A stretch of 64,000 nt of DNA. It comes from Syntrophotalea acetylenica. GTDB taxonomy: Bacteria > Desulfobacterota > Desulfuromonadia > Desulfuromonadales > Syntrophotaleaceae. Where the stretch lies: positions 372,001-436,000 of the forward strand of contig NZ_CP015455.1 in assembly GCF_001888165.1 (NCBI RefSeq), given 5' to 3'. The notes beneath the pieces were generated by a model. The model did no database searches. It was not told where the DNA came from and was given only the letters and a program-made list of their open reading frames with translations. Position numbers and translations under genes: made by a program. Shown in pieces: positions 9,864 to 17,826 of this stretch. Every line of letters begins with the position of its first letter. Position 1 is the stretch's first letter.

Positions 9864-10952
9864 ATGCGTATGATCTGCCAAACGGGTAAAGGTTCAACGG
9901 TTGGGATTATTGCCAACCCTGCTTCGGGACGGGACATCCGGCGTCTGATCAGTGCCGCCTCCGGGGTTACCATCGCCGAAAAAACCAGCATCGTGCGTCG
10001 CCTGTGCATGGGGCTGAAGGTCGCCGGAATCCAGACGGTTTACATGTATTCCGATCGCGCCGGCATTGCCGGAACCCTGTTGCGCAACAAGGAACACGGC
10101 GAAGCCGTAACAGGCGAACTATGGCCCGAATTCGAGTTGCTCGATATGCCGGTGGAGGAAAAAGCCATCGATACCATTCGGGCCGTGGAGCGCATGGTCG
10201 AACTGGGCGTGAGCGTCATCATCGTGCTCGGCGGCGACGGCACCCATCGGCTGGTGGCGAACAACTGTGGCGCCATACCTATTATCGGCCTTTCCACCGG
10301 GACAAACAATGCGTTCCCCCATTTCTATGAAGCCACTGTGGCGGGCATGGCGGCCGGTCTGGTTGCCGGGGGCGCCGTATCGCTGTGTGAAGCGACCCGG
10401 CGCAACAAGGTGCTGCGGGTTGAAATCAACGGCCGCTGCCGGGATCTGGCGCTGGTAGATCTTTGCCTGACCGACGACATGTGGGTTGGCGCCAGGGCCA
10501 TGTGGAAACCGGAGCGGGTCAAGGAGATCTTCGTGACTTTCGCCGAAGCCGACGCCATTGGTCTGTCGTCCGTTGCCGGCTTTGCCAACCCCATCCCCAG
10601 GGACAGTGGCCAGGGGCTGCACCTGACCTTGTGTCCGCCCGGTGAGGGGATGCTGACCCTGTGCGCGCCCATTGCGCCCGGTCTGCTTCTGCCGGTAGGG
10701 ATTGCCGAAATGAAGATTATCCGCCCCCATGAAATCATTCCGGTCACCATGGACAGGGGTATCGTTACCCTCGACGGGGAGCGGGAGTTCGCTTTTCGGC
10801 AGGAAGACGAAGTGCATGTCTGGCTGGACCTCGATGGCCCCTTCACCATCGATGTTCCGAAGGTTATGCATATCGCTGCCGAACGCGGCATGTTCACCCT
10901 GCCTTCGGCTTATATCAGTGGTGGCAGCGTGCGGCCGGAGGGGGTCGAATAG
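9864..10952 (+). CDS. acoX: AcoX: ATP-NAD kinase-like protein of acetoin clusters
   Basis: 362 residues, AAGGAGA just upstream (ATG 9864 or 9870). The N-terminal GIIANPASGRDIRR and the central VLGGDGTHR motif place it in the ATP-NAD kinase/AcoX superfamily; GLSTGTNNAF is the second conserved loop. AcoX genes are found in acetoin catabolic clusters of several bacteria, but their exact reaction is not well established. It lies between thiH and acoA, 48 bp after thiH, probably as the last gene of the sigma-54-driven thiamine transcript; a GC-rich hairpin follows. Confidence 0.85.
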   Translation: MRMICQTGKGSTVGIIANPASGRDIRRLISAASGVTIAEKTSIVRRLCMGLKVAGIQTVYMYSDRAGIAGTLLRNKEHGEAVTGELWPEFELLDMPVEEKAIDTIRAVERMVELGVSVIIVLGGDGTHRLVANNCGAIPIIGLSTGTNNAFPHFYEATVAGMAAGLVAGGAVSLCEATRRNKVLRVEINGRCRDLALVDLCLTDDMWVGARAMWKPERVKEIFVTFAEADAIGLSSVAGFANPIPRDSGQGLHLTLCPPGEGMLTLCAPIAPGLLLPVGIAEMKIIRPHEIIPVTMDRGIVTLDGEREFAFRQEDEVHVWLDLDGPFTIDVPKVMHIAAERGMFTLPSAYISGGSVRPEGVE

Positions 10953-10989
10953 ATTAGCCTTCGGACAAGTAACCTTGCCCTCCATAATT

Positions 10990-11024
10990 CCCGCGCATGG
11001 CGCTTTGCACCCGCCGTGCGCGGG
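10990..11024 (+). terminator. GC-rich hairpin after acoX
   Basis: CCCGCGCA pairs with TGCGCGGG, and the inner GGC/GCC extends the stem. It is followed only by TTTGCGTTTG, so termination may be incomplete. Confidence 0.55.
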
Positions 11025-11082
11025 TTTGCGTTTGACCGGGAGTTTTATTCCCCGATCGTCGACCTCCCATCCCTTTAACTCG

Positions 11083-11110
11083 TATCCACCCGAAATCTCC
11101 GGATGAAAAC
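11083..11110 (+). repeat. 28-nt hairpin element, copy 1 (diverged)
   Basis: Begins TATCCACCCG and ends CTCCGGATGAAAAC, the same length and ends as the copies at 32114 and 41814, but with differences in the left arm. No direct repeat flanks it (taactcg on the left, cctctgt on the right). Confidence 0.6.
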
Positions 11111-11202
11111 CCTCTGTCCTGCTCCCTTGATAGTCACCCGCCTGCCAGCTGCGGACAAGCGCACCTTGCTGTTTCCTGCCTCATATCTTTTCAACCACGG
11201 TT

Positions 11203-11229
11203 TTGCGACAGATGTTTGTTTTGTCGTAA
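11203..11229. promoter_or_regulatory. Inverted repeat TTGCGACA-N11-TGTCGTAA upstream of acoA
   Basis: Half-sites at 11203-11210 and 11222-11229. The same half-site and the same 11-bp spacing occur upstream of the hsp20 sigma-54 promoter (25864-25890). It is about 185 bp upstream of the acoA -24 element, suitable for an enhancer-binding protein. Confidence 0.55.
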
Positions 11230-11230
11230 G

Positions 11231-11271
11231 ACACCTGTTTCAAAATTATCTAAAAGAAGTAAAACTGTTTC
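11231..11271. promoter_or_regulatory. CTGTTTC repeats and element shared with the thiC enhancer
   Basis: ACACCTGTTTCAAAAT (11231-11246) differs at two positions from the element at 5623-5638 upstream of thiC. CTGTTTC recurs at 11265-11271, 30 bp on (about three helical turns), and also at 11169-11175. These are candidate AcoR half-sites. Confidence 0.5.
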
Positions 11272-11412
11272 CTGAAAAACGCCGTTATCAACCCCCGAGA
11301 CCTTTTTCACGGCTTGGCCAAAAAAATTGGATATAGGAAAAAACTTATAAAAATAATGGGTTATGCCATTTAATTCGGTATTCTTCCGGGGTGGCACGCT
11401 GCCGAAACGTCC

Positions 11413-11429
11413 TTGGCATCGGATGTGCT
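11413..11429 (+). promoter_or_regulatory. Sigma-54 (-24/-12) promoter of the aco operon
   Basis: TTGGCATCGGATGTGCT keeps TTGGCA, the 10-bp spacing and TGCT of the sigma-54 consensus. It predicts a leader of about 170 nt before acoA. A second TGGCACG at 11393 lacks a -12 GC at the right distance. Confidence 0.75.
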
Positions 11430-11610
11430 CTGCTAAATAGCCGTGAGATCAAACGCGACCGTAACGGTATCCCGGAAGTCATCAGTTGTTTTGCCAGGTA
11501 AGATCCAGTCCGGCACCTCGGGAAGGTATTTTGCGGCAAAGGCGGGGCAGGAGCGGTCAATTTTCACTCTATCGTCTTATGCACAATCTAAAGGAAGAAG
11601 GGAGAAGCAG

Positions 11611-12591
11611 ATGAAGACACAGTTGTCGAAAGAGGATCTTCTCAAAGCTTATCGGAAGATGCGGGAGATTCGTGAATTTGAAGACCGCGTGCATGTCGAG
11701 TTCGCAAAGGGGACCCTCCCCGGCTTCGTGCATCTTTACTCGGGCGAAGAGGCGGTTGCCGTTGGTGTGTGTGAGCACCTCAATGACAAGGACCGTATCG
11801 CCAGTACCCATCGCGGCCATGGTCATTGCATCGCCAAGGGTGTTGATCTTGTTGGCATGATGGCCGAGATCTATGGCAAGAAAACCGGTACCTGCGGCGG
11901 CAAGGGCGGCTCCATGCATATCGCCGACCTTGACAAGGGCATGATGGGCGCCAACGGCATCGTCGGTGCCGGTCCCCCGCTCGTAGCCGGTGCCGCTCTG
12001 GCTTCCAAGATGCGCAAGGACGGCAGCGTCGGCGTGGTCTTTTTCGGCGACGGCGCCTCCAACCAGGGTACCAACTTCGAATCGATGAACCTCGCCGTAA
12101 CCCTGGACCTGCCGATGATCTTCGTACTGGAGAACAACGGTTATGCCGAGTCGACTTCGGTCAAATACTCCGCCAAGGTCGGTTCGGACAATATCGCAGA
12201 CCGCGCCCGCGGTTTCGGCATGCCGGCGGTGACTGTCGATGGCAACGATTTCTTCGCGGTTTACGAAGCGGCCGGCGAAGCCATCGAACGTGCACGCAAG
12301 GGTGGCGGCCCGACTTTCCTCGAATGCAAGACCCTGCGTTATTTCGGTCACTTCGAGGGGGATGCGCAGGGTTATCGTCCCAAGGATGAAGTCAAGAGTG
12401 CCCGCGCCAACAATTGTCCCCTCAAGCGTTTCGCCGAAGCCATGATCTCTGGCGGGTTGGCTGAAGCGGCGGAAATCGAAGCCATCGACAAAGATGTACT
12501 GGCTCTGGTCGAGCGGGCCGTCAAGGAAGCCGAGGCCGCTCCGCAGCCCGATCTGAGCGCGCTGCTGACCGACGTTTACGTTTCTTACTGA
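11611..12591 (+). CDS. acoA: Acetoin dehydrogenase E1 component, alpha subunit (TPP-dependent)
   Basis: 326 residues starting MKTQLSKEDLLKAYRKMREI, with GGGAG 6 nt before ATG 11611; the upstream frame extension is non-coding. It is a member of the E1-alpha (PDH/acetoin DH) family. The thiamine-pyrophosphate fold is marked by GDGASNQG at about residue 146 and LENN about 27 residues on; HRGHGHCIAKG and GKGGSMHI are typical. With AcoB it cleaves acetoin, transferring the acetyl group to the lipoyl arm of AcoC and releasing acetaldehyde. First gene of acoABC-lipA-acoL behind the sigma-54 promoter at 11413. Confidence 0.96.
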   Translation: MKTQLSKEDLLKAYRKMREIREFEDRVHVEFAKGTLPGFVHLYSGEEAVAVGVCEHLNDKDRIASTHRGHGHCIAKGVDLVGMMAEIYGKKTGTCGGKGGSMHIADLDKGMMGANGIVGAGPPLVAGAALASKMRKDGSVGVVFFGDGASNQGTNFESMNLAVTLDLPMIFVLENNGYAESTSVKYSAKVGSDNIADRARGFGMPAVTVDGNDFFAVYEAAGEAIERARKGGGPTFLECKTLRYFGHFEGDAQGYRPKDEVKSARANNCPLKRFAEAMISGGLAEAAEIEAIDKDVLALVERAVKEAEAAPQPDLSALLTDVYVSY

Positions 12592-12630
12592 GCCCTTTTC
12601 AGAATTTAAGGTATAGAAAGGAATAGAGCG

Positions 12631-13635
12631 ATGGCTAGAAAGATCATGTTCAAGGACGCAATCAACGAAGCGATCTGCCAGGAAATGGAGCGCGACAAGT
12701 CCGTTATCCTGCTGGGGCTGGATGTCGCCGGTTCCGCCGGCACCGATCAGGAGCGCGATTCCTGGGGCGGCGTGCTCGGCGTCACCAAGGGGATTTACCC
12801 CAAATTTCCCGATCGTGTAATCGATACGCCGATTTCCGAGTCCGCCTATATCGGCGCCTCCGTTGGCGCTTCGGCCTGCGGGATGCGCGCTATCGGCGAA
12901 CTGATGTTCTCCGACTTCCTGGGGGTATGCTTCGACCAGCTGTACAACCAGGCCGCCAAGTTCCGCTACATGTTCGGCGGCAAGGCCGTCACCCCGGTGA
13001 CCATTCGCACCATGATCGGCGCCGGATTCAGCGCCGCCGCCCAGCACTCCCAGAGCCCCTACTCGATTTTTGCTCATGTCCCGGGGCTTAAGAGCATTAT
13101 TCCCTCCAATCCCTATGATGCCAAGGGTTTGCTGATGGCTTCTATCGAGGATGACGACCCCTGTGTCTTCTTCGAGCACAAGGCTCTCTACACCATGAAG
13201 GGCGAAGTCCCCGAAGAGTACTACACCATCCCCCTGGGCCAGGCCAACGTGGTTCAGGAAGGCAAGGACGTCACCATCGTCGCCCTGGCCCGCATGGTGC
13301 AGGTGGCAGTTCAGGCCGCCAAGACGCTGGCCAAGGAAGGCATCGAGTGCACCATCATCGACCCGCGCACCATTTCGCCGCTGGATAAGGACACTATTTT
13401 CTCCAGCGTCGAGAAGACCGGTCGCCTGGTGGTGGTCGACGAGGATAACGACCGCTGCGGTTTCGCTTGCGACATCGTCGGCATGGTTGCGCAGAACCTG
13501 TTCGGCGCCCTGAAAGGCGCTCCGCAGATGGTTACGCCTCCTTTTACCCCGGTACCGTTTGCCGCCAACCTTGAAGCCGAATATATTCCCAACGCAGCCA
13601 AGGTGGTAGCAGCTGTACGCAAAACCCTGGAGTAA
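12631..13635 (+). CDS. acoB: Acetoin dehydrogenase E1 component, beta subunit
   Basis: 334 residues of the E1-beta (transketolase-like) family, with AGAAAGGA upstream. Typical segments are DAINEAICQEMERD, DTPISESAYIGASVGA, GARLIGE-type variant MRAIGELMFSDF, and a C-terminal transketolase domain with VVVDEDNDRCGFACDIVG. It forms the alpha2beta2 E1 with AcoA. It starts 39 bp after acoA and ends 5 bp before acoC. Confidence 0.96.
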   Translation: MARKIMFKDAINEAICQEMERDKSVILLGLDVAGSAGTDQERDSWGGVLGVTKGIYPKFPDRVIDTPISESAYIGASVGASACGMRAIGELMFSDFLGVCFDQLYNQAAKFRYMFGGKAVTPVTIRTMIGAGFSAAAQHSQSPYSIFAHVPGLKSIIPSNPYDAKGLLMASIEDDDPCVFFEHKALYTMKGEVPEEYYTIPLGQANVVQEGKDVTIVALARMVQVAVQAAKTLAKEGIECTIIDPRTISPLDKDTIFSSVEKTGRLVVVDEDNDRCGFACDIVGMVAQNLFGALKGAPQMVTPPFTPVPFAANLEAEYIPNAAKVVAAVRKTLE

Positions 13636-13640
13636 TCATC

Positions 13641-15014
13641 ATGAGTGACAATAAAATCATAGCCCTCACCATGCCTAAGTGGGGGCTCACCATGGAAGAA
13701 GGCACCATCGCTTCCTGGTTGATGGAGGAAGGCGACGTTGTCGAAGTCGGCAGCGAAATTCTCGAAGTCGAAACCGACAAGATTGCCCAGCCCGTGGAAA
13801 GTGCCGTTACGGGGGTTCTGCGCCGCAAGATTGGTGAAGAAGGCGAAGAGTACCCCGTGCAGGCCCTGATCGGCGTCATCGCCGCCGAGGACGTGACGGA
13901 CGCAGAAATCGACGCGTTCATCGCCTCCTATGGCGGTGCGGAAGCAGGCGACGAAGCGGAAGGCGAAGCAGCAGAAGGCTCCGTCGCGGCGGAGGCTCCG
14001 GCCGGTGTCCATGAACTGACCATGCCCAAGTGGGGGCTGACCATGGAAGAGGGCACCATTGCTTCCTGGCTGCTGGACGAGGGCGATGAGGTTGAGGTCG
14101 GTACGGAAATCATGGAGATTGAAACCGACAAGATCGCCCAGCCGGTCGAGAGTACCGTAGCCGGCATTCTGCGCCGCAAGATTGGCGAAGAGGGCGAGGA
14201 ATACCCGGTGCAGGCACTGATCGGCATTATTGCGGACGCTTCGGTTTCCGATGCCGAGATCGATGCCTATCTTGCCAAGCGCAGCGGCAAGGCGGCTCCG
14301 GCCGCCGAACCGGAAACCGCGGCAGAAGCCCCGGCCGCAACCAAAGCGCAGCCGACCAGCAAGCCGATGACGGCGATGCGGGCCGCGATTGCCAATACGG
14401 TGACCAACTCCTGGACGGTACCTCAGTTCCCGGTCACCATGGCCATCGACATGGGCGCAGCCAAGCAGTTCCGGGCCGGCCTCAAGGCCGCCGGCAAGGC
14501 CGTATCCATGAACGACATGGTGGTCAAGGCCTGCGCCAAAGCCATCGAGAAGTATCCGATGGTTAACGCCACCCTGGGCAACAAGGAGTATATCCTGAAC
14601 CCCGAGGTGAACATCGCCGTGGCCGTGGGTCTGGATGATGGTCTGATGATGCCGGTTGTCAAGGGCTGTCAGGCTCTCAGCCTGGAAGAGGTCGCCAGCA
14701 GTTCCCGCGCCCTGATCGACAAGGTCAAGGCCGGAACCTGCGGACCGGCAGAGATGGCGGGCGGCAACTTCGCCATCTCCAACCTGGGAATGCTCGGCGT
14801 CGATCAGTTCGTCGCCCTGGTGCCCCCGGGAATGACCGCGATTCTGGCGGTTGGCGGAATCAAGGAAGAGGTTGTCGTGAAGGATGGCAACATGGTCCCC
14901 GCATCGACAATGAAGGTGACCCTGGTTGCCGATCACCGGGTGGTGGATGGATTGTATTCTGCCCAATACCTGGTGGAACTCAAGCGTCTTCTGGAAAATC
15001 CCGAAGAGCTTTAA
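13641..15014 (+). CDS. acoC: Acetoin dehydrogenase E2 (dihydrolipoyl acetyltransferase), two lipoyl domains
   Basis: 457 residues. Two nearly identical lipoyl domains (about residues 9-81 and 126-198) each carry the ETDKIAQ lipoylation site (Lys47 and Lys164). The catalytic acetyltransferase domain occupies about residues 245-457, with the active-site His in ADHRVVDG near residue 432. It passes the acetyl group from the lipoyl arm to CoA. Between the second lipoyl domain and the catalytic domain there is only an Ala/Pro-rich linker of roughly 30-40 residues, and no recognisable peripheral-subunit-binding domain, which E2 proteins usually use to hold E1 and E3. The duplication is still visible in the DNA (13668-13880 against 14019-14231). 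Confidence 0.95.
   Translation: MSDNKIIALTMPKWGLTMEEGTIASWLMEEGDVVEVGSEILEVETDKIAQPVESAVTGVLRRKIGEEGEEYPVQALIGVIAAEDVTDAEIDAFIASYGGAEAGDEAEGEAAEGSVAAEAPAGVHELTMPKWGLTMEEGTIASWLLDEGDEVEVGTEIMEIETDKIAQPVESTVAGILRRKIGEEGEEYPVQALIGIIADASVSDAEIDAYLAKRSGKAAPAAEPETAAEAPAATKAQPTSKPMTAMRAAIANTVTNSWTVPQFPVTMAIDMGAAKQFRAGLKAAGKAVSMNDMVVKACAKAIEKYPMVNATLGNKEYILNPEVNIAVAVGLDDGLMMPVVKGCQALSLEEVASSSRALIDKVKAGTCGPAEMAGGNFAISNLGMLGVDQFVALVPPGMTAILAVGGIKEEVVVKDGNMVPASTMKVTLVADHRVVDGLYSAQYLVELKRLLENPEEL
13668..13880 (+). repeat. Direct repeat, lipoyl-domain coding unit 1 of acoC
   Basis: Aligns with 14019-14231 at a constant offset of 351 bp (117 codons). Most differences are at third codon positions, consistent with an internal duplication of the lipoyl domain kept under selection. 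Confidence 0.85.
14019..14231 (+). repeat. Direct repeat, lipoyl-domain coding unit 2 of acoC
   Basis: Partner of 13668-13880. It keeps the KWGLTMEEGTIASWL and RRKIGEEGEEYPVQALIG blocks unchanged at the protein level. Confidence 0.85.
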
Positions 15015-15029
15015 TGCCCGATGTAAACA

Positions 15030-15054
15030 GGCCGGCACCTGTCAGGTGCCGGCC
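15030..15054 (+). other. Perfect hairpin between acoC and lipA
   Basis: GGCCGGCACCT and AGGTGCCGGCC form an 11-bp stem with a 3-nt loop, 16 bp after the acoC stop. No T-run follows, so it is unlikely to be a strong terminator. It may stabilise the acoABC part of the message or mark a processing point (inference). Confidence 0.6.
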
Positions 15055-15080
15055 GCTAAAAGCCTTTCGCGGGCGGGCGT

Positions 15081-16058
15081 ATGCATCGACCTTCGCAAGA
15101 CTTTAAAGGAAAAGTCAGGACAGTGGCCATGGAAGTTGCAAAGAAAAAACGCGGCGCCGACAAGACCGCCTTGTCAGCTGATGACAAGCAGGCTGTATTG
15201 ACCAAGCCGGCCTGGATCCGGGCAAAAGCGCCTTCATCGCCGGAAGTCGCCAAATTGACCGGAATTCTGCGCGAGCATCGATTGCACACGGTGTGCGAAG
15301 AAGCCAATTGTCCCAACCTGGGAGAATGCTTCAATCGTGGTACTGCCACTTTCATGATCATGGGTGATGTGTGTACCCGCCGCTGTCCCTTCTGTGATGT
15401 TGCCCACGGTCGCCCTTCAGCACTGGACCCCGGGGAACCGGAACATCTTGCCGAGGCGGTTAGGGTCATGAAGCTGCGCTATGTGGTGGTTACTTCCGTG
15501 ACCAGAGATGACCTGGCCGACGGTGGGGCCGGTCATTTCGCCCGTTGCGTCGAGGCCATACGCCGTAAGCCCGGCAAGGTCAAGGTGGAAATCCTGGTGC
15601 CGGATTTTCGGCGCTGTGTCCAGACGGCTCTTGCCAACCTCGGCAACGGCCTGCCCGATGTGTTCAATCACAATCTTGAAACGGTGCCGCGGCTGTATGC
15701 CGAATCGCGCCCCGGCGCCGATTACCAGGGATCCCTGAAGTTGTTGCAGTGCTTCAAGGAAATGTATCCAGATGTACCGACCAAATCGGGATTGATGGTT
15801 GGCCTGGGTGAAACGGATGATGAGATTCTCGAAGTGATGCGGGATCTCCGCGCACACGGCTGTGACATGCTGACCGTTGGCCAGTATCTGCGCCCCGGAC
15901 GTCATCATTTGCCCGTGCAGCGCTATGTAGCTCCGGAGCAATTCGAGGCGTTTAAGGTGGCCGGTTTGAAAATGGGTTTTTCGCAGGTCGCTTCAGGACC
16001 GCTGGTACGGTCCTCCTATCATGCCGATCTGCAGGCGCAAAAAGTTCTGCAACCATGA
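15081..16058 (+). CDS. lipA: Lipoyl synthase (LipA / AcoS)
   Basis: 325 residues from ATG 15081; ATG 15129 (MEVAKKKRG) is an alternative start and the ribosome site is weak for both. It is a radical-SAM enzyme that inserts two sulfurs into protein-bound octanoate. Both iron-sulfur motifs are present: the auxiliary cluster [12 protein letters not shown] and the radical-SAM CTRRCPFC. Also seen are [37 protein letters not shown] and a C-terminal SSYHAD. In acetoin operons this gene has been called acoS; its place between acoC and acoL suggests dedicated lipoylation of the two AcoC lipoyl domains. Confidence 0.95.
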   Translation: MHRPSQDFKGKVRTVAMEVAKKKRGADKTALSADDKQAVLTKPAWIRAKAPSSPEVAKLTGILREHRLHTVCEEANCPNLGECFNRGTATFMIMGDVCTRRCPFCDVAHGRPSALDPGEPEHLAEAVRVMKLRYVVVTSVTRDDLADGGAGHFARCVEAIRRKPGKVKVEILVPDFRRCVQTALANLGNGLPDVFNHNLETVPRLYAESRPGADYQGSLKLLQCFKEMYPDVPTKSGLMVGLGETDDEILEVMRDLRAHGCDMLTVGQYLRPGRHHLPVQRYVAPEQFEAFKVAGLKMGFSQVASGPLVRSSYHADLQAQKVLQP

Positions 16059-16104
16059 GAAACAGCGGACAAAATCGGGTTTTTGCCGCATAAGGAGAAC
16101 ATAA

Positions 16105-17517
16105 ATGGCTGATGAAATTTTTGATCTGATTGTATTGGGCGCCGGCCCCGGCGGATATGTGGGCGCGATTCGCGCCGCACAGCTGGGCATGAAGGTCGCC
16201 GTCATTGAAAGCCGTCCGACCCTCGGAGGGGTTTGTCTCAATGAAGGTTGTATCCCGAGCAAGGCGCTGCTCGATTCGAGTGAGCACTTCGCTCTGGCGC
16301 GCGATAAATTCGACATGCACGGCATCGAAATTCCCGCGCCCAAGCTGAACCTGGCCAAAATGATGGCGCGCAAGGAAGGCGTTGTCGGCGATCTTACCGG
16401 CGGTGTCGCTTTTCTGTTCAAAAAGAACAAGGTGAGCTGGATCAAGGGACATGGCAGATTGCTGGGAGCCGCTGCCGACGGGCTGCAGCAGGTTGAAGTA
16501 ACCGGCAAGAACGCCGGCGTGGTCAAAGGCAAGAACATCCTTCTGGCGACCGGCGGCAAAGTGGCTCAGGTTCCCGGCATCACCATCGACAACGAGGTGA
16601 TCATAGACAATGTCGGCGCTCTGTCCCTGCAGCAGGTGCCGGAGCATCTGGTGGTGGTCGGGGCCGGATACATTGGGCTGGAGCTGGGATCGGTGTGGCT
16701 GCGTCTGGGAGCCAAGGTTTCCGTGGTGGAAATGCTGCCCAAGATGCTCCCCAAATCCGATGGGGACACCACTCAGGCATTGCAGCGTTCGATGAAGAAG
16801 CAGGGCATGACCTTCCACATGGGTACCCGCGTGGACAATATTCAGGTAGCGGGCGGCAAGGCCACGCTGACCCTGTCCAAGGGCGACAAGACCCAGGAAG
16901 TGGTTTGCGACAAAGTCCTCATGTCCATCGGGCGCAAGCCCAATATGGAGGGGCTGGGAGCTTCCGAAATCGGCGTGGAGCTCGATGAGCGGGGCTGCGT
17001 CAAAGTGGACGATAATTACGCGACCACGGTGCCTGGCATTTACGCCATCGGCGATCTCATTCCGGGGCCAATGCTGGCGCACAAGGCCTCAGAGGAAGCG
17101 GTGGTGTTTGTCGAGCGCCTGGTGGGCAAGAATTCTCAGGTTCATTACGGCACCATCCCGGGCGTCTGCTACACATGGCCGGAAGTCGCCTCCGTTGGCA
17201 AGACCGAGGAGCAGCTTCAGGAAGAGGGCATTCCCGTCAAGGTTGGCAAGTTCAATTTTGTCGGCAATGGCCGCGCCCGCGCCATGGCCGAAACGGAAGG
17301 TTTCGTCAAGATTCTGGCCCATGCCGAAAACGGCCAGGTGCTGGGGGTTCACATCTTCGGCCCGCGCGCATCCGACATGATCGCTGAAGCGGTCGCGGTT
17401 ATGAGCTACGGCGGCACGGCGCATGACATCGGAGCTATGTTCCATGGACATCCTACCCTCTCCGAAGCGGTGAAGGAAGCCGCTCTGGATGTCGATGGCG
17501 CTGCGGTGCATTGCTAG
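16105..17517 (+). CDS. acoL: Dihydrolipoyl dehydrogenase (E3) of the acetoin dehydrogenase complex
   Basis: 470 residues with AAGGAGAA before the ATG. It has the FAD-binding GAGPGGY at the N-terminus, the redox disulfide in GGVCLNEGCIPSK, the NAD-binding GAGYIGLELG near residue 190, the second FAD contact GIYAIGD, and the C-terminal HGHPTLSEA motif with the catalytic His. It reoxidises the dihydrolipoyl arms of AcoC with NAD+. Last gene of the aco operon; three hairpins follow within 240 bp. Confidence 0.96.
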   Translation: MADEIFDLIVLGAGPGGYVGAIRAAQLGMKVAVIESRPTLGGVCLNEGCIPSKALLDSSEHFALARDKFDMHGIEIPAPKLNLAKMMARKEGVVGDLTGGVAFLFKKNKVSWIKGHGRLLGAAADGLQQVEVTGKNAGVVKGKNILLATGGKVAQVPGITIDNEVIIDNVGALSLQQVPEHLVVVGAGYIGLELGSVWLRLGAKVSVVEMLPKMLPKSDGDTTQALQRSMKKQGMTFHMGTRVDNIQVAGGKATLTLSKGDKTQEVVCDKVLMSIGRKPNMEGLGASEIGVELDERGCVKVDDNYATTVPGIYAIGDLIPGPMLAHKASEEAVVFVERLVGKNSQVHYGTIPGVCYTWPEVASVGKTEEQLQEEGIPVKVGKFNFVGNGRARAMAETEGFVKILAHAENGQVLGVHIFGPRASDMIAEAVAVMSYGGTAHDIGAMFHGHPTLSEAVKEAALDVDGAAVHC

Positions 17518-17546
17518 GCGGAGCGACTGTGCCCCGCGGCCGGAAA

Positions 17547-17582
17547 CCGATTCGGGGCGGTCCTGATGCCGCCCCGAATCGG
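17547..17582 (+). terminator. Long perfect hairpin after acoL
   Basis: A 14-bp stem, CCGATTCGGGGCGG with CCGCCCCGAATCGG, and an 8-nt loop. It lacks a T-run, so it may act as an mRNA 3' end stabiliser together with the terminators downstream. Confidence 0.6.
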
Positions 17583-17640
17583 AAAGCCGGTAGGATTAAA
17601 AACGAGTTTGAGGCTAGTCCTGCGAGGGCTGACCTGCTTG

Positions 17641-17678
17641 CCGGGAGGTAGACCTCCTAGCTCCCTCCCGGTTTTTTT
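17641..17678 (+). terminator. Rho-independent terminator with an alternative inner pairing
   Basis: CCGGGAGG pairs with CCTCCCGG before T7. The same 5' arm can instead pair GGAGG (17644-17648) with CCTCC (17653-17657), so two exclusive structures are possible, as in attenuators. Confidence 0.75.
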
Positions 17679-17713
17679 AAAGATTTTCCTCCTCCTTTTT
17701 CTTTCCTCCTGTT

Positions 17714-17757
17714 CCAAGTGGAGACGATTCGGGTCCGTCTCCACTTGGGTTTTTTTT
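17714..17757 (+). terminator. Second rho-independent terminator before the nitroreductase gene
   Basis: CCAAGTGGAGACG and CGTCTCCACTTGG form a 13-bp stem with a 9-nt loop, then a G and T8. It is only 70 bp upstream of the next gene, so that gene either has its own promoter in this gap or depends on read-through. Confidence 0.85.
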
Positions 17758-17826
17758 CCCGGCGTCACTTTGCAGGAGGCAGCATCGGGAGAGTCGACAA
17801 TCCGTTGTACCGCGTAAGGAGGCTCC

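Noticed and set aside
11393-11410. TGGCACG at 11393 as the acoA -24 element
   Set aside because: No GC at the required distance; the element 20 bp downstream (11413-11429) has correct spacing and ends.
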